A stretch of DNA of 64,000 bases, taken from the NCBI GenBank assembly GCA_013399695.1, contig VXAU01004440.1:82264-146263 (forward strand). The letters run 5' to 3'. Each line of letters starts with the position of its first letter. Positions within the stretch are counted from its first letter, which is position 1. Below, piece after piece: positions 1 to 10,979 of this stretch. This DNA comes from Formicarius rufipectus. Lineage: Eukaryota > Chordata > Aves > Passeriformes > Formicariidae. The translations under genes and the position numbers were made by a program. The notes beneath the pieces were generated by a model that made no database searches, was not told the origin of the DNA, and saw only the letters and a list, made by a program, of their open reading frames with translations.

Positions 1-2006
1 ATCAATAAGTGGATGAAGCTTGAAAAGGTGATCACACTCTGACTGTTTCCTGGGGTAAACATTGAGATATTCATTGTAATAGAGAGATTTCCTGAAAAGT
101 AAGTACTGCTTAGAGTTAATACAAAGTGAAATCAACTGCATATGTAGTTGATTAGGTAACAAATCCAGGGACATAAACAATGAACATCATGGGTGGGAGC
201 TAAACAACACTCTTGAGTCATTGGCAGCACAATGGCAAGTTTTGTATGCCGAAGACACAGAACCGACTCTGGCTAAAGGCAATTTTGTCTTGGCTGCAGA
301 ACAGTTGTGAGGATTCCTACTTGGAGGAAGACACAGCACTGAAAAGGGCTTTGTTACCTCCTCTTGAGCAGTTGGGTCGTTGCCTTAACTCAGATGCTGT
401 GGTATGTGTTCATGCCTATGTGCCGAGACTGGAAAGCAGTCCTATTCAGGAGCGCGTGTGACAGGCGAGAGCTTGGCCAACGCGTGGCATAACCTTCCCA
501 CTTAAGCAGAGCTTGTTCTTAACAGCCCAGTATTCATAGGAATTCCCGGCCAAGGGTTGAGTGCCAGCTTGTAACGAATCTGAGGCTTCAAACAATGGAT
601 AATCAATGAAGCTAGAAACGAACAATGCCCATGTTGTTGCATGCTCTTCCCAGTGTTTTCCTAGATGCTCACTGTGTTTTTAGACCATCTCTATCTGCAG
701 CAAAAACTTACTGTGTCGTACTGCATCCTTACGGCACAGTGAGTTTTACATACTGAGGATACAGTTTACTTAATTGCCTGAGCTAAGAGAGATGTATAAG
801 TTACTGATGTGTGAAGTGGCTCAGTTTTTGTTTGGTTCCATACCTGTTTGTTCTCTGGCTGTAGCCACGTTGCTGATATAGTGACTGGGATTATTTCCCA
901 GCACCATGTGCTAGGTGGATTTCTGTACTGACTAGCTGCCAGTAGTAATTGCCCAGTAAGGGTGTAAAAATTTGCAGAGTCTCAGTAGAGCTATTAGTTT
1001 CTAATGTCTTGTCTCTGAAAATACCTGAGTAGTAAAGCAAATGAGATTGCAGCTGCAAAGGGGAAAAATGACAACAGGAGCACTGATAATTTCCATAAAA
1101 GTAGGGATCAGATCAGGTTCTAATGTGATGTCTAAATGTGTAGGAGAAAAAAACCCAAACACAACAGAAAGGTAATACAGATGTTAAGTATTCTACAATA
1201 CATTCTCCTCCCTCTCTTGTCATCCTTTCTGCATGGCTCTGAAATTCTCCTCTGCCAATACTGAAAACTTCTGTTTTGTGTCAATTCCTCACATTGCATT
1301 CTGAGCTATAAGGGGAATATTAATTGTTCCAGAAACCCTAGTAACCAGTGCATCTTAACTGGGATGAAACAAGACACAATTTGGCTCATAGTATGGACAA
1401 GGAGAGTCATGTATAAAATTTGTTAGACAGCCACGATTTACTAGAAAAAGGGTAATTCTTCCATGTCTAATGGCTTCTGCCATGTGTTTAAATACAGCTG
1501 TTATTTTCATTATACATTATATGAAGTGAAGACCAATCTTGTTACAGAAGCAGAATAGAAATAGTTTCCTTGACTGAAAACCAAGTGTTGGGTGAATAAA
1601 ATTTACAGACTCAAGCCACAAAGCTTGGTTAATACACTTACTGTTCCCAGGCTTCTGAGTTCATTCTATCAAACACCTTGTCCTATGGTTACAGTTTATT
1701 CTTTTCTATTCTACACGAAAAAAAGCTGTTTTACCCAAGTTTTTTTAAGTGATAATGTGATCAACAAGTGCAGGGAAAATAAAATTAGTATTTTTCTCTT
1801 CACTTTTAGATCATCTGCAAAGGATTCTGATCATTGACTGGAGAATGGAAATAAAATGGTGGGGAACCTATGCCTGTTGTGTTACGACAGGGTTTATGTT
1901 AATTGATTTCAACAAGTGCCTCAAGCACCTCTAACACCTCTTCTTTGCTGTTAGCTGATGGTGTTTGTCTCACCAATGCCATTACTAAGTCTATACTTAT
2001 TTTTAG

Positions 2007-2055
2007 CAGACTATAGCAGAAAATCTGGTTTTGGATCCCAACTCACATGCTCAAG
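2007..2055 (+). other. Candidate 49-bp exon (splice-flanked)
   Basis: The segment is preceded by a short pyrimidine-rich tract ending TTTTTAG and followed by a near-ideal donor, CAAG|GTAAGT. One frame is open through it and reads QTIAENLVLDPNSHAQ, which I do not recognise. At 49 bp it would shift frame if skipped. The donor is strong and the acceptor only moderate. No partner exon can be tied to it, so it may be a chance pairing of splice-like sites. Treat it as a place to look for RNA support only. Confidence 0.15.
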
Positions 2056-3037
2056 GTAAGTCTTTGTGGAAAGGGAGCTGAAGGGCTCGTATCTACCAAA
2101 GATAATTTTTCTAGCTATCGTATTTAGTAGTAATTCTGTATTCAGTATAGTATAAATAAATGGTCATTGTGCTTTCCTCAGGATTCAAAAAGAGTATGTG
2201 ATTGCCTTGAGGTAGTTACCCTGTCAATCAGACATAACACAGGATGGGGAACCACAAGTCCTCACCAATGGGCAGGTGACCATGTTATGTGGGAGTAGGT
2301 TGTAAATAACTTCTGTTATGGTGAATTGAGAGTGAAAGGGAGTGACACAGAGGGCCAGAGAGGGAGTAGCTGGAAAGCTAATTAAAAGCAGCAACTTCTG
2401 AGTAGGGCTGGAAGGAAGGAGTTTGTAAGGTTTGTATTTTGAGACAAAAGAACTTTATGAAGTGTGCATTGGGTCCATGTGGGGTTTAGGAAGCACACAG
2501 CAGAATTTCGCAGAGCCCTCGGATGCCTATGGAGGCCTCACAGACATTATGCAGTGCCCTGGATAGCCTTGTTAACTTTATTGAGTGTGCTTTGAGGACA
2601 TGCAGACTTTCAAAGTATGTGAAAGACACTTTTAATAATTAATTGGCTTACTCTCTCTCACCTATTGTTTCATATCTAATAAAAGGCAACAGCAAGACCT
2701 TGCCAAAGCCAAAAGATACAATAGTATTTAGGTTAGTTGGGTTTGAGATATGGCAGGCTAAAAAGGATATCCCCAAAGATCTTGGAACTTAAACAATCCC
2801 CATTTTTTGTCCTCTCTTATTTCTCCCATGACTGTCATAGGATGTGCTCTTAAACTAAATTTTCCCTGATCTAGTAAGAGGTTTCAGAGAGATCAGTTCA
2901 CTTTTAGGGAACAAAAAGTTCGTGTGTGTGTATGTAAACTGATTTGTAACTGGAAGCACATGTCAGGTTTACTGGTTCAGGGAGTCATGCTAAAACTTGC
3001 AAGTGATAAACTGACTTCTTCCTTAAGCAGAGCACCC

Positions 3038-3073
3038 ATCATCCACATTATCATCCACATTATCATCAACATC
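3038..3073. repeat. 12-bp tandem repeat, 3 copies
   Basis: The unit ATCATCCACATT occurs twice exactly and a third time with two changes (ATCATCAACATC). It is a short minisatellite-like expansion, probably from replication slippage. No function is implied. Confidence 0.85.
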
Positions 3074-5819
3074 CCTGCACACGTGGTGTGACACAGGAAA
3101 TGACACACCATTATCAGGTAACTGTTGAGATGGATGCAGAGAAATGCTGGCATGGCCTCAAACACAGGCATCCACAGATGTTCTGTAGCCACTTAGGTGC
3201 ATGCAGTTAAACTGTACCTGTTGTATACTTGGGGAAATTTTTATTTAAACAGAGAACATTTAAGTTTGGGGGGAGGTCATGAATATGTTTCCAGAGGAAG
3301 GAGGGAGGAAACCAGCAAGCTTAAATGGAAGGGAGGCCATGTAGGTTTTCAAGAGATGAAGTGAAGCAAGGCAGTAACAAAGGGTCAGACATCCATCCTG
3401 AACCTGGCTTTATCTGCTTCCCACAGTAGGGATGTGGCTAATGCCATGGACTCTGCCTGTCAGCTGCTTTCGTGGTCATACAAAGTGTGGCCATATTACA
3501 CCTTGAAAAGGGAACCACAGGTGCCACTTCTTGAACTTGTCAAGAGGACACACTCTGTGCAGAGGTAAATAATTGATGAATCGGTTCGAAGAGAGGTCAT
3601 GTGGAAGTTAGAACATCAGAGGTGATCCAGGTCAATGTGGCTTAGGGACTATGTTTAGAAGAACTGTCATACCACAGGACTGTCATGAGATAATCAGCCA
3701 GATATACAACAAAATTGGAATCACCCTATGCTGGGAAATGTTGTTCAGGGCAGGAAAAAGGCTTTGGTCCCTCTGATCTGTTGTGCATGTTCTGTCTATT
3801 GATAGGATTCACCAGCTTTCTTCTTATAGGCAGTGCTTTATAGTCATAGTCCTTTGCTTGCTGTCACATGTAGAGCCATTACTGAGGTCTTCTTCCTAAC
3901 CGGTCAGGTAATGCAGTCACACTTAAGGGCTATTGCTTCAGAGTTAGACTTACCTCCTCACAGCAGGTGATTTGTTAGGTCATACAGTCTGTGGACTGTG
4001 GCCTTATTTCTGGTAGCCCAGATCTATCCATACTGCCTGTTTTTGTCCGCAAGTACTAGCAAAGCCAATGGAAAGGTGTCATTCTGCACTGTCAGTCTGT
4101 GTCTCACAAGTGACTGTGCATGTTAAGTATGATCATATGATACCTCTTAGTTGTACATCCACAACTGATGGTAAAAACTGGAAGAGACCAGTAAAATTAG
4201 AAAACCATAGATAACAGGTGCTTATGTATTATGTACTGTGTGTTTTTAAGAACTACAAGATGACACAGTGATACAACATTTAACAGATGCCTAAAGTGTT
4301 AGTCTCTTATTTGCTGATGCAGGTGACTTGTTTCTTCCCTACATGAAGGAAAATTATGGATGACTCTGCCATAAGTAGAACTTTTGCCATTTTTAAGATG
4401 CAGGTCAGAGCAGTTGCACCTGTTGACACACAGTTCTGTGGTATCAATAGTCCCAGCGTGCAGAGTGGTCCTTGCTTTGTTGTACATGTGTGGCAGACAC
4501 TGACACAGCTACCCAGAAAACTGTGAGGAGGAGTACAGTTCTGCAGCCAGGGTCAGGGCCTCTGAAAGGTGGTGTGGAGATCACTGCAGAGAATTTAAAA
4601 GGTTAGCTACCAAGTGATAAGTACAGAAATGCACCAAGGTACGTTGTGCACAAACAGAAATATATGTGTTGTTCAAAGTAAAAGCAGAAAATGCTACGTC
4701 CTTCTTCCAGCCAAGGCTTGTTGTATTACGATGGTGCATAAAATAATGGGGAGAAAGCATATGTACAACACTGAGGCAAGAATGAAAACATTCATAATTA
4801 AAAACCAAACCAATATAAAATGCATACATCCTGCAATGGGACCTACTGATGAATTCTAAGTGCTAGGCTACAGAGAAGAAGAACAAGGCAGTTTATCCAT
4901 TTCCCTCTGTTGTTAGCAAGCGTGAGAGAGGAGACCTGCCTGTGTGGCAGGCCACTGTTTGATCTGTAGTATCTGGAGGCACAGAGTTTTCCAATACTCT
5001 ATCCAGTTGGTACTGGATGCCAATGCAATACTGGCAACAGTGAGGGATAAAGTATTACCTCACATCTGTTGTCTGTTACCTTCCCCTTTCCTGATCTTCC
5101 AAACCAGTGTCAGAGTGTGCTGGCAGTGCTGCTGTGGACTCAGCAACAGAGAATAGAGGCTGCAACTTTGACATGAGTGTTACTGTACCTCTCTGACAGC
5201 ACCTTTAGCACTTTAGCATCAGCCCAGATGTGTAAGGATGAAATGGACTAGTAAGTTATTAAACTTAAAAATCAAGGGATTTGGAAAAGTGCTTCTAATT
5301 TGCTAACAACATCTTTAAAGCTGAGATCTAATGTTTGACTTCATGGTAGACTAAGGACAAATTTTATGTGCTACTAGCAAAGGAAGTTCACTGTATTTTT
5401 CAAAGGCATGTTATGTTTTACCTAGTTGAATTGAATTAGGAGCAAGTAAAACTTGTTATGAGTAGAAACTGTGAAGGAGACAGTGACGAGGTAAAGATTG
5501 TTAAAAAGTAATAAGTAGAAAGGTGTACTGGTAGGTTCAGTGAGGTCAGATGTACATTGTCACTGCTCTAACAGCTTACAGCGTTCTTATATTTACATAT
5601 TAGGGGAATGACATTCTATGGCATCAATGGGAAATTGAAACTTTCTTCTATTCTTCAAGGTTGTAAGAGAACTGCTTTGACCAGTATAATTTTGGGAGTA
5701 ATTCTGATATTTGTAGTGAAAGGAAGGTATGTGGATAGGTCTCTGTCTGAAATAAATCTGAGGGTATGAAGTTTGCTAAAATAAGTCTTACTCTATTCCA
5801 CACAAAACCCCCCAGAAAG

Positions 5820-5916
5820 TCCCTTGATGAGATTTTGTCTGGGATTAGGAATTATCCTGCCTCGAAGCGGGAGAATGCTGTAAATCTTCCATTTCATTCT
5901 TGTATGATTCTATGCT
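5820..5916 (+). mobile_element. Possible degraded CR1 3' tail
   Basis: The block ends in TGTATGATTCTATG, which resembles the terminal ATGATTCTATG repeat of CR1. It is preceded by GGATTAGG and CTTCCATTTCATT, which can be aligned loosely to the usual CR1 3' end. The match is short and could be chance. If real it is a heavily 5'-truncated plus-strand copy. Confidence 0.3.
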
Positions 5917-6172
5917 GGAAAATGCTTTGATGCTTTTTAAAATGAAACTGCATCTACAAAGAGTTTTCAGATGCAGTCAAACTCCAAAAGTTGATATCAG
6001 TTACCTGACAGTTGTCTAAAATGATTGCAGCTGTAAATGAAATTACTCACTGCAGTGTCACAGTCAGGTGTGCATGCTTGCAGGGTCACATCCTGAAATT
6101 CTGAGTTTTTGAGTGAGAAGTACTGTCTTCATGTATTAAACATTGCTGCTACAGCGAAACCTGTACACTTAC

Positions 6173-6226
6173 CTGTTCATGTAGCACTACGTGTATTATT
6201 TCAACAGGATAAAACTGTATGCCCCA
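6173..6226 (-). other. Candidate 54-bp exon on minus strand
   Basis: Read on the minus strand, the segment follows a T-rich acceptor ending TTTTTGATACAG and ends at a strong donor, ACAG|GTAAGTGT. Its length is exactly 18 codons, and one frame is fully open, reading WGIQFYPVEIIHVVLHEQ. I do not recognise this peptide. The acceptor tract is interrupted, and no neighbouring exon on this strand is evident. This is a low-confidence exon call that needs transcript or cross-species evidence. Confidence 0.15.
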
Positions 6227-8359
6227 CTGTATCAAAAACAGTCTTAGAGCTCAGTAAAGCCAATGTGCTGGGGATGTGATATGTAACCTGAATCTATTTT
6301 TGGTAGTAGATAGCTCTTATGAAGTCCAAGTGTTAAAAATGGACAACAGTTTGAAGCACCTTAAAAAGAAAATGTTTTAAAGTTGAAATTGTCAACAAAG
6401 TTGCATTTTCCAAGGGTGATATATTTAAAGAGGTATTTCAATATAATATAATACTTTAAATTCTAAGTAGTCGTTGTTAGAAGGGACACACAACAATGTC
6501 AGATTTTCTGTTGATACTGTAGCCTTAGGCTGCATAACAGATTTATAGGAGCAGAATTCTTTGTCCTCTTGCGCTTGCTGGAGCATCAGTTTGAAGAGTA
6601 ACACATCTGTAATAGAGTCAGGTTGCTTTTTTATCCACAGCCAATGGTTACACCCTTAAGAAGGGGCAGAATTCATACCTACAAATACATTTGTCAACAA
6701 AATATGAGCGTGTGAGACAACAATTCAGTCACCTTTCACTTTCATTTTTTCTCTTTTGTGCTAGGGACTAACTTTCAAGTGTCAGCTCTTTCAGCTGAGT
6801 GTCAGCCTTTTTATAATTTGTTGCAGCATGTCAACCCCTTTAGAATTACCATATGTGTGCTGTTTACTGAAAGCATGCGCACTGAGCAGCTCCCCTTTGC
6901 CCTGCCTGTGTTGCTCCTGGTGACAGCCAGGTGATTATTTTAGCTGACAATTCAGCCACCAGCAGGAATGCTCCAGGTGTATTCCCTGTGGCTGTGCTGA
7001 GTCTGGGAAGGTCAGTCAGGCACAGAAGCAGAGAGAGGGAAGGATGGGGCTGGGTAGTGGATGTGCTTGGCAGGCTAGCTAGTGAGCAGGAAGACTTACA
7101 GGCCTAATCCCTTCCTTCCTTGCCTGAATATTCAGGCAGTCAGGAGACAATTATACTGTAGGTTGTGTGATCTCCGTGGGAATTTACTTCTGAGAAGTCC
7201 TGGCTACAGAAGCAGGAGAATTTGTTTGTTCCAATGTCTGCCTGAGATTTTGACTCATACTGTTACTCCAGAATGTTAGCACCCAGCAAATATTTAAAAT
7301 ATTGCAATAATCCTATTTTCCCCTGTCCTCACTGTCAAAAACAAGAATAGCAAAGGGCTTTACTCATGGCAAACCTTGTGTTAATAATGTTAATGTGCCA
7401 GTGTGTGTCTGGTTTTGGACTGTTTCCGGTGGCTGGTTCCTGACTGTGAACCAGAGCTTTTGCTGGCATTTTTCTGTGTCTGACATTCAGTTTGGACCTG
7501 CACTGCAGAGGGAAACAGTAGTAAGCTAGTAACAGAGTGCCAGATAGTAAGAGGATGACAAGTCTTTTCCAGTCTTGTGTGAGTGCTATTGAATGAGCAG
7601 TCAGTGTGCTAGGGGCCAGTGAGCCAACAAATATGTTCAGCGTTCCCAGAAAATAGTCTTCAGAATAGTAGGAGGTGTGATTACGAAGGGGAAGCATTTG
7701 AAAGCTATAGATAGTGGAGTTAGGCAGGAAAAGTGAGCTGGCAGGAAGGCGTTTTGAAGAGAAATGGGGCTCTGCATAAGCCTTTCCCACAGCAGCTTTG
7801 CCCATCAAGCTAGCACATGCTGCTGGCATGGAGCTGATGGGGGCAGGAGGCTGCCAGCATATTTCCCTGTGGGAAAAGAGGGGAATGAAGGTTATAAGGA
7901 AGTGTCAAGGGAATGCACACGTGGTGTGGACATAAAGAAGTCTGTACATGGGGCATCTCTGCCAGGGCTGCAGCTGTAGCAGTGACCAGGACTCACTGTG
8001 TGTATTTCAGCTGCTTTCACCAATTCTCTTCCTACGGTGAAAGTGAAGTCTCTGAGGCAGAATTGTCTGACCATTTCTCCTTTTATATTAACTATATTAT
8101 TTACCAATTTTGAAAATGATCCAGTAGGGGATAACTAGTGTTCTGAGATCATGATGGGTCTAGGCAGCGTTCTGGAGAGTACGGCAATTACCGTGTGAAT
8201 AGAGGTGACTGTGAGGGACAGGTCACTGCTGCTCTCTAACCTGAGCATTAGTTTGCTCATGTTTATGTGCACACCTCTTCTCTGTGATTAGCCTCGTTGG
8301 AAACACCATCGTCAAGGTCCTGCTGGCAGCTGCAACTTAATAGGCAAAATGGAAGGGGT

Positions 8360-8640
8360 TAGGTGCTCTTCTGTCTTTTTCGTTTTTCATTAAATAAGGC
8401 AAAATACACAATAAGTGAAGGCTGATTTGCATAAACATTTGTATGCATGTATAATAGATCTGAATGTTAATGTGGGAAATTACTTTCTTTCAACTCAGTG
8501 GCCTGTATATTTGATTTTTTGAATTATTTGCTTCCTTGTAACTTTCAGTAAGTTTCCGTTGCAAAATAGTGCATCTAAATTCCTTGCAAAGTACTCAAGC
8601 ATTTAGTAGCCTGGTAGATAAGGACACCTTCTATTGGAAA
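8360..8640. promoter_or_regulatory. AT-rich segment with octamer motif, possible conserved element
   Basis: A perfect POU-factor octamer, ATTTGCAT, lies at 8425-8432. A POU-like ATGCAT and several ATTA/TTAAT homeodomain-type cores are nearby. The segment lacks recognisable repeats and CpG. Motif density of this kind is seen in conserved non-coding elements near developmental genes, but such motifs are also common by chance in AT-rich DNA. Conservation cannot be judged from one sequence. Confidence 0.15.
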
Positions 8641-8683
8641 GCATTTTTTATTAAAATCCATTGACAGCTTTTCAATAAATTTC

Positions 8684-8700
8684 TTTTTTTTTTTTTTTTT
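8684..8700. repeat. Poly(T) run, 17 T
   Basis: An uninterrupted run of 17 T between TTC and CC. It may be the poly(A) remnant of an old minus-strand insertion or simple slippage. No element body is recognised beside it. Confidence 0.9.
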
Positions 8701-9520
8701 CCTCTGTCAAATGTATTATTTTGAGTATAACAATGAGTGCTGTCATTAAGAAATACCATATACCATAATAGCCATAATTTAAAACTTCTCTTCCACTGGC
8801 GAATGTCTGTATGTGTCTGTGTTTTTAAAAGCCAGTTTTCATGGGATTTTAAATGCAGCTAAATCTTGGAATGAACTAGAAAATATCCTTTGTTTAATCT
8901 TAACAATGATTATATTTGATATTTTCAGAATTAATTTTTATAGCAGTTTTCATTATATCTCTGTTGTGTTCTGGATACAGTAGGACAGCTTTCTTGCAGC
9001 AGAATTAAAATCCGTGGTTTAACAGCAGCTTGACTTGCCTAGGCAATAAAGTATCTCCCACAAATGGAGGTGCTATCAAGATAAAACATGTTAAGTTAAT
9101 TCAGTAACAAATCCCTATGTTGCTGATGGAAAATATTTCAGAATTAGTCCCTGCTATGCATGGAGGCTTCATGAACTTCAGGATAATGGAGATAGCACTC
9201 TCGGAGGGGTATGCTGAAATATACCCTTTCCCAAAGCACTGTCAGAATTCTTCTTGGAATTATTTGTGGATCAGAAACTAGCTATGGCCTAACTACTCTT
9301 TCATTTGCTCTGCTTTAACAAAAGGTGTGATTTTAAACTGACTTTAAGAATTTAGTGAAAAATCCTATGTGGATACACTTAATTCGGTTAAACCTAGCTA
9401 ATGCAAATTTAATATGCATGGGTAATTTATAGATATAAGCTGAGCTAACAGAGTAAGTTTTTAACTGTTTACATAAATCAGTTTTTAAACAGACAAAGAA
9501 AAACTTTCATATAGTACAAG

Positions 9521-10050
9521 ATTGAGAAGATTGGAACTGTTTACCTTGGAGAGGAAATGAATCAGAAGTGAGATGATAAAAGGTTACAGACAATGAAGGT
9601 GTAGGCTCTACAGAGCAAGAAATGCTGTTCTACCATCAGGAAAGAACAGAGAGCATTCAGTGAAGGTTAAAAGTGGCAAAGTCAAAAGGAAGTCAAAGAA
9701 ATGTTCTGCCATGCTGGGAAGTAGTTGCTGATGGATAACTCTGAGAGCCAGAGTTTAACAGGACTCCAGAGGAACAAAGACTTATGTGTAGGGTAGGCTT
9801 AGCCTTGCTTTAACTGAAGAGGGAAGTTTAACTGGAGGAGAAGGACAGAGCTCTGCAAGAGCCAAAATGGTTGTCAAGTGTTGGAATAGGCTGCCCAGGA
9901 AAGTGATTGGATCACCATCCCTGGACCTGTTTAAAAGGCATGTAGATATGGTGCTTAGGGACATGGTTTAAGGGTCGATTTGGCAGTGTTAATTGTTGGA
10001 CTCCATGATATTAGATGCCTTTTCCAACCTAAATGATTCTATGATTCTAT
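9521..10050 (+). mobile_element. CR1 LINE fragment, 5'-truncated, sense
   Basis: This is a non-LTR retrotransposon fragment of the CR1 family, which moves by target-primed reverse transcription. The segment follows the expected order of the end of CR1 ORF2 and the 3' end: GACTGTTTAGCCTGGAGA-like start, then TTGGAATAGGCTGCCCAGGA, TCACCATCCCTGGA, GTGCTTAGGGACATGGTTTA and TTTTCCAACCTAAATGATTC. It closes with the diagnostic tail ATGATTCTATGATTCTAT at 10050. The middle (about 9560-9850) is diverged and the reading frame is broken, so it is inactive. It is 5'-truncated, as most avian CR1 copies are. The next CR1, at 10502, is in the opposite orientation. Confidence 0.9.
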
Positions 10051-10501
10051 CCAATTGCAATGGTATGGAATAAAAATTAAAGAGAATGGTGGAAAAGGTA
10101 AATGCCTGTTTGGTTCAAGCTGCTCTGCTATTGATGAGGTCAAAAGGTCTTTTCCCCCATGTCTTTCCTATATGTAGCTGCTTATGCAATCTCTTGGCTG
10201 CATTATTCTGTCTGAGTAGATCTCCAATAGCAATTTCTTATTACCACGGACGTGCTCATTTCCTTCCAAAATCCCATCTTGTCTGGTTATGCCTTAAAAG
10301 CTACAGCAAACTCTTTTGCAGTCTCATTAGGAGTTTGAATCACTGCATTTCAGTGTTTCTAAGGAGCAAATGCCACAAATTTGTCTGTAAAGGTGACTGT
10401 CTCTCCCACATTCAAGGATAATGGCAACTACCTTTGTCTGGTTACCAGAGTGTGGCATAGGACAGGCCTGGAAAACTTTCAGTGTTGCATAATGCTTAGT
10501 C
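10051..10501. other. Spacer between two convergent CR1 copies
   Basis: About 450 bp separate the two CR1 3' tails. It holds a 111-codon plus-strand open frame (10086-10421) with no recognisable motif, ignored as chance. No repeat or splice structure is seen. Confidence 0.5.
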
Positions 10502-10855
10502 AAAGAATCACAGAATATGCTGAGTGAGAAGGGACCCACAAGAATCATCAAGGCCAACTCCTGGTCCTGCACAGGACCACCCCCAAGAGTCACATTATGT
10601 GCCTGAGAGTATCATCCAAATGCTTCTTGAACTCTGTCAGCCTTGGTGCTGTGACCACTGCCCTGGAGAGCCTGTTCCAGTGCCCAACTACCCTCTGAGT
10701 GGAGAACCTTTCCCTAATACCCAATCTAAACCTCCCCTGACACAACTTCAGGCCATTGCCTCAGGTCCTGTCACTGGTCACCACAGAGAAGAGATCAGTG
10801 TCTGCCCCTCCTCTTCCCCTCATGAGGAAGTTGTAGCTGCAGTGAGGTCCTTGGG
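10502..10855 (-). mobile_element. CR1 LINE fragment, 5'-truncated, antisense
   Basis: The left end AGAATCACAGAAT is the reverse complement of a CR1 3' tail. It is followed by antisense landmarks of the 3' part of CR1: AAGGCCAACTCCTGGTCCTG, TGCTTCTTGAACTCTGTCAG, GACCACTGCCCTGGAGAGCC, TGTTCCAGTGCCCAACTACC and CCTGACACAACTTCAGGCCA. Similarity fades near 10855, the 5' truncation point. It appears younger than the copies near 33 and 40 kb because long stretches are still readable. Frames of 88 and 127 codons over it are antisense shadows of the element and are not genes. Confidence 0.92.
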
Positions 10856-10925
10856 AATGAAAGTGCGTCATAGGGCAAGGTGGTTTGTTCATGGGTGTAG
10901 CTGCTAATCAAATGAGCTGAGATCA

Positions 10926-10979
10926 CAGAGCTCTCCAGAGGACTCCTGGCTAACAGCACAGTCCTGGAAGGGCCCCTGT
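10926..10979. repeat. Diverged direct repeat, copy 1 (about 55 bp)
   Basis: This block matches 12893-12948 in the same orientation, beginning CAGAGCTCTCCAGAGGACTC and ending GGAAGGGCCCC. The two differ by a few substitutions and one 2-base length change within about 55 bp. Sequence outside the block does not align by eye. It begins about 70 bp beyond the 5' truncation point of the antisense CR1. It could be two copies of an unrecognised dispersed repeat or a local duplication. Confidence 0.75.

Larger units (their letters stand above)
1..5819. other. Single-copy non-coding stretch
   Basis: No coding region, RNA gene or young repeat is recognised here. Open frames are short (82 codons or fewer), overlap on both strands and resemble nothing I know. 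Composition is AT-rich with few CpG, as expected for avian intergenic or intronic DNA. Small items inside it are listed separately: a candidate exon at 2007-2055 and a 12-bp tandem repeat at 3038-3073. Intron versus intergenic status cannot be told from the sequence. Confidence 0.6.
5917..9520. other. Single-copy non-coding stretch
   Basis: No gene is recognised. The longest open frame (minus strand, 7335-7829, 164 codons) has one hydrophobic segment but no known motif or supporting context. It is read as chance. The stretch contains a minus-strand exon candidate at 6173-6226, an AT-rich segment with an octamer motif at 8360-8640 and a 17-T run at 8684-8700. Confidence 0.6.

Noticed and set aside
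7335..7829. 164-codon minus-strand open frame with a hydrophobic segment
   Set aside because: No signal peptide, family motif, splice context or supporting neighbour. This length can occur by chance in 64 kb.
10524..10907. 127-codon plus-strand open frame
   Set aside because: It lies almost wholly within an antisense CR1 fragment.
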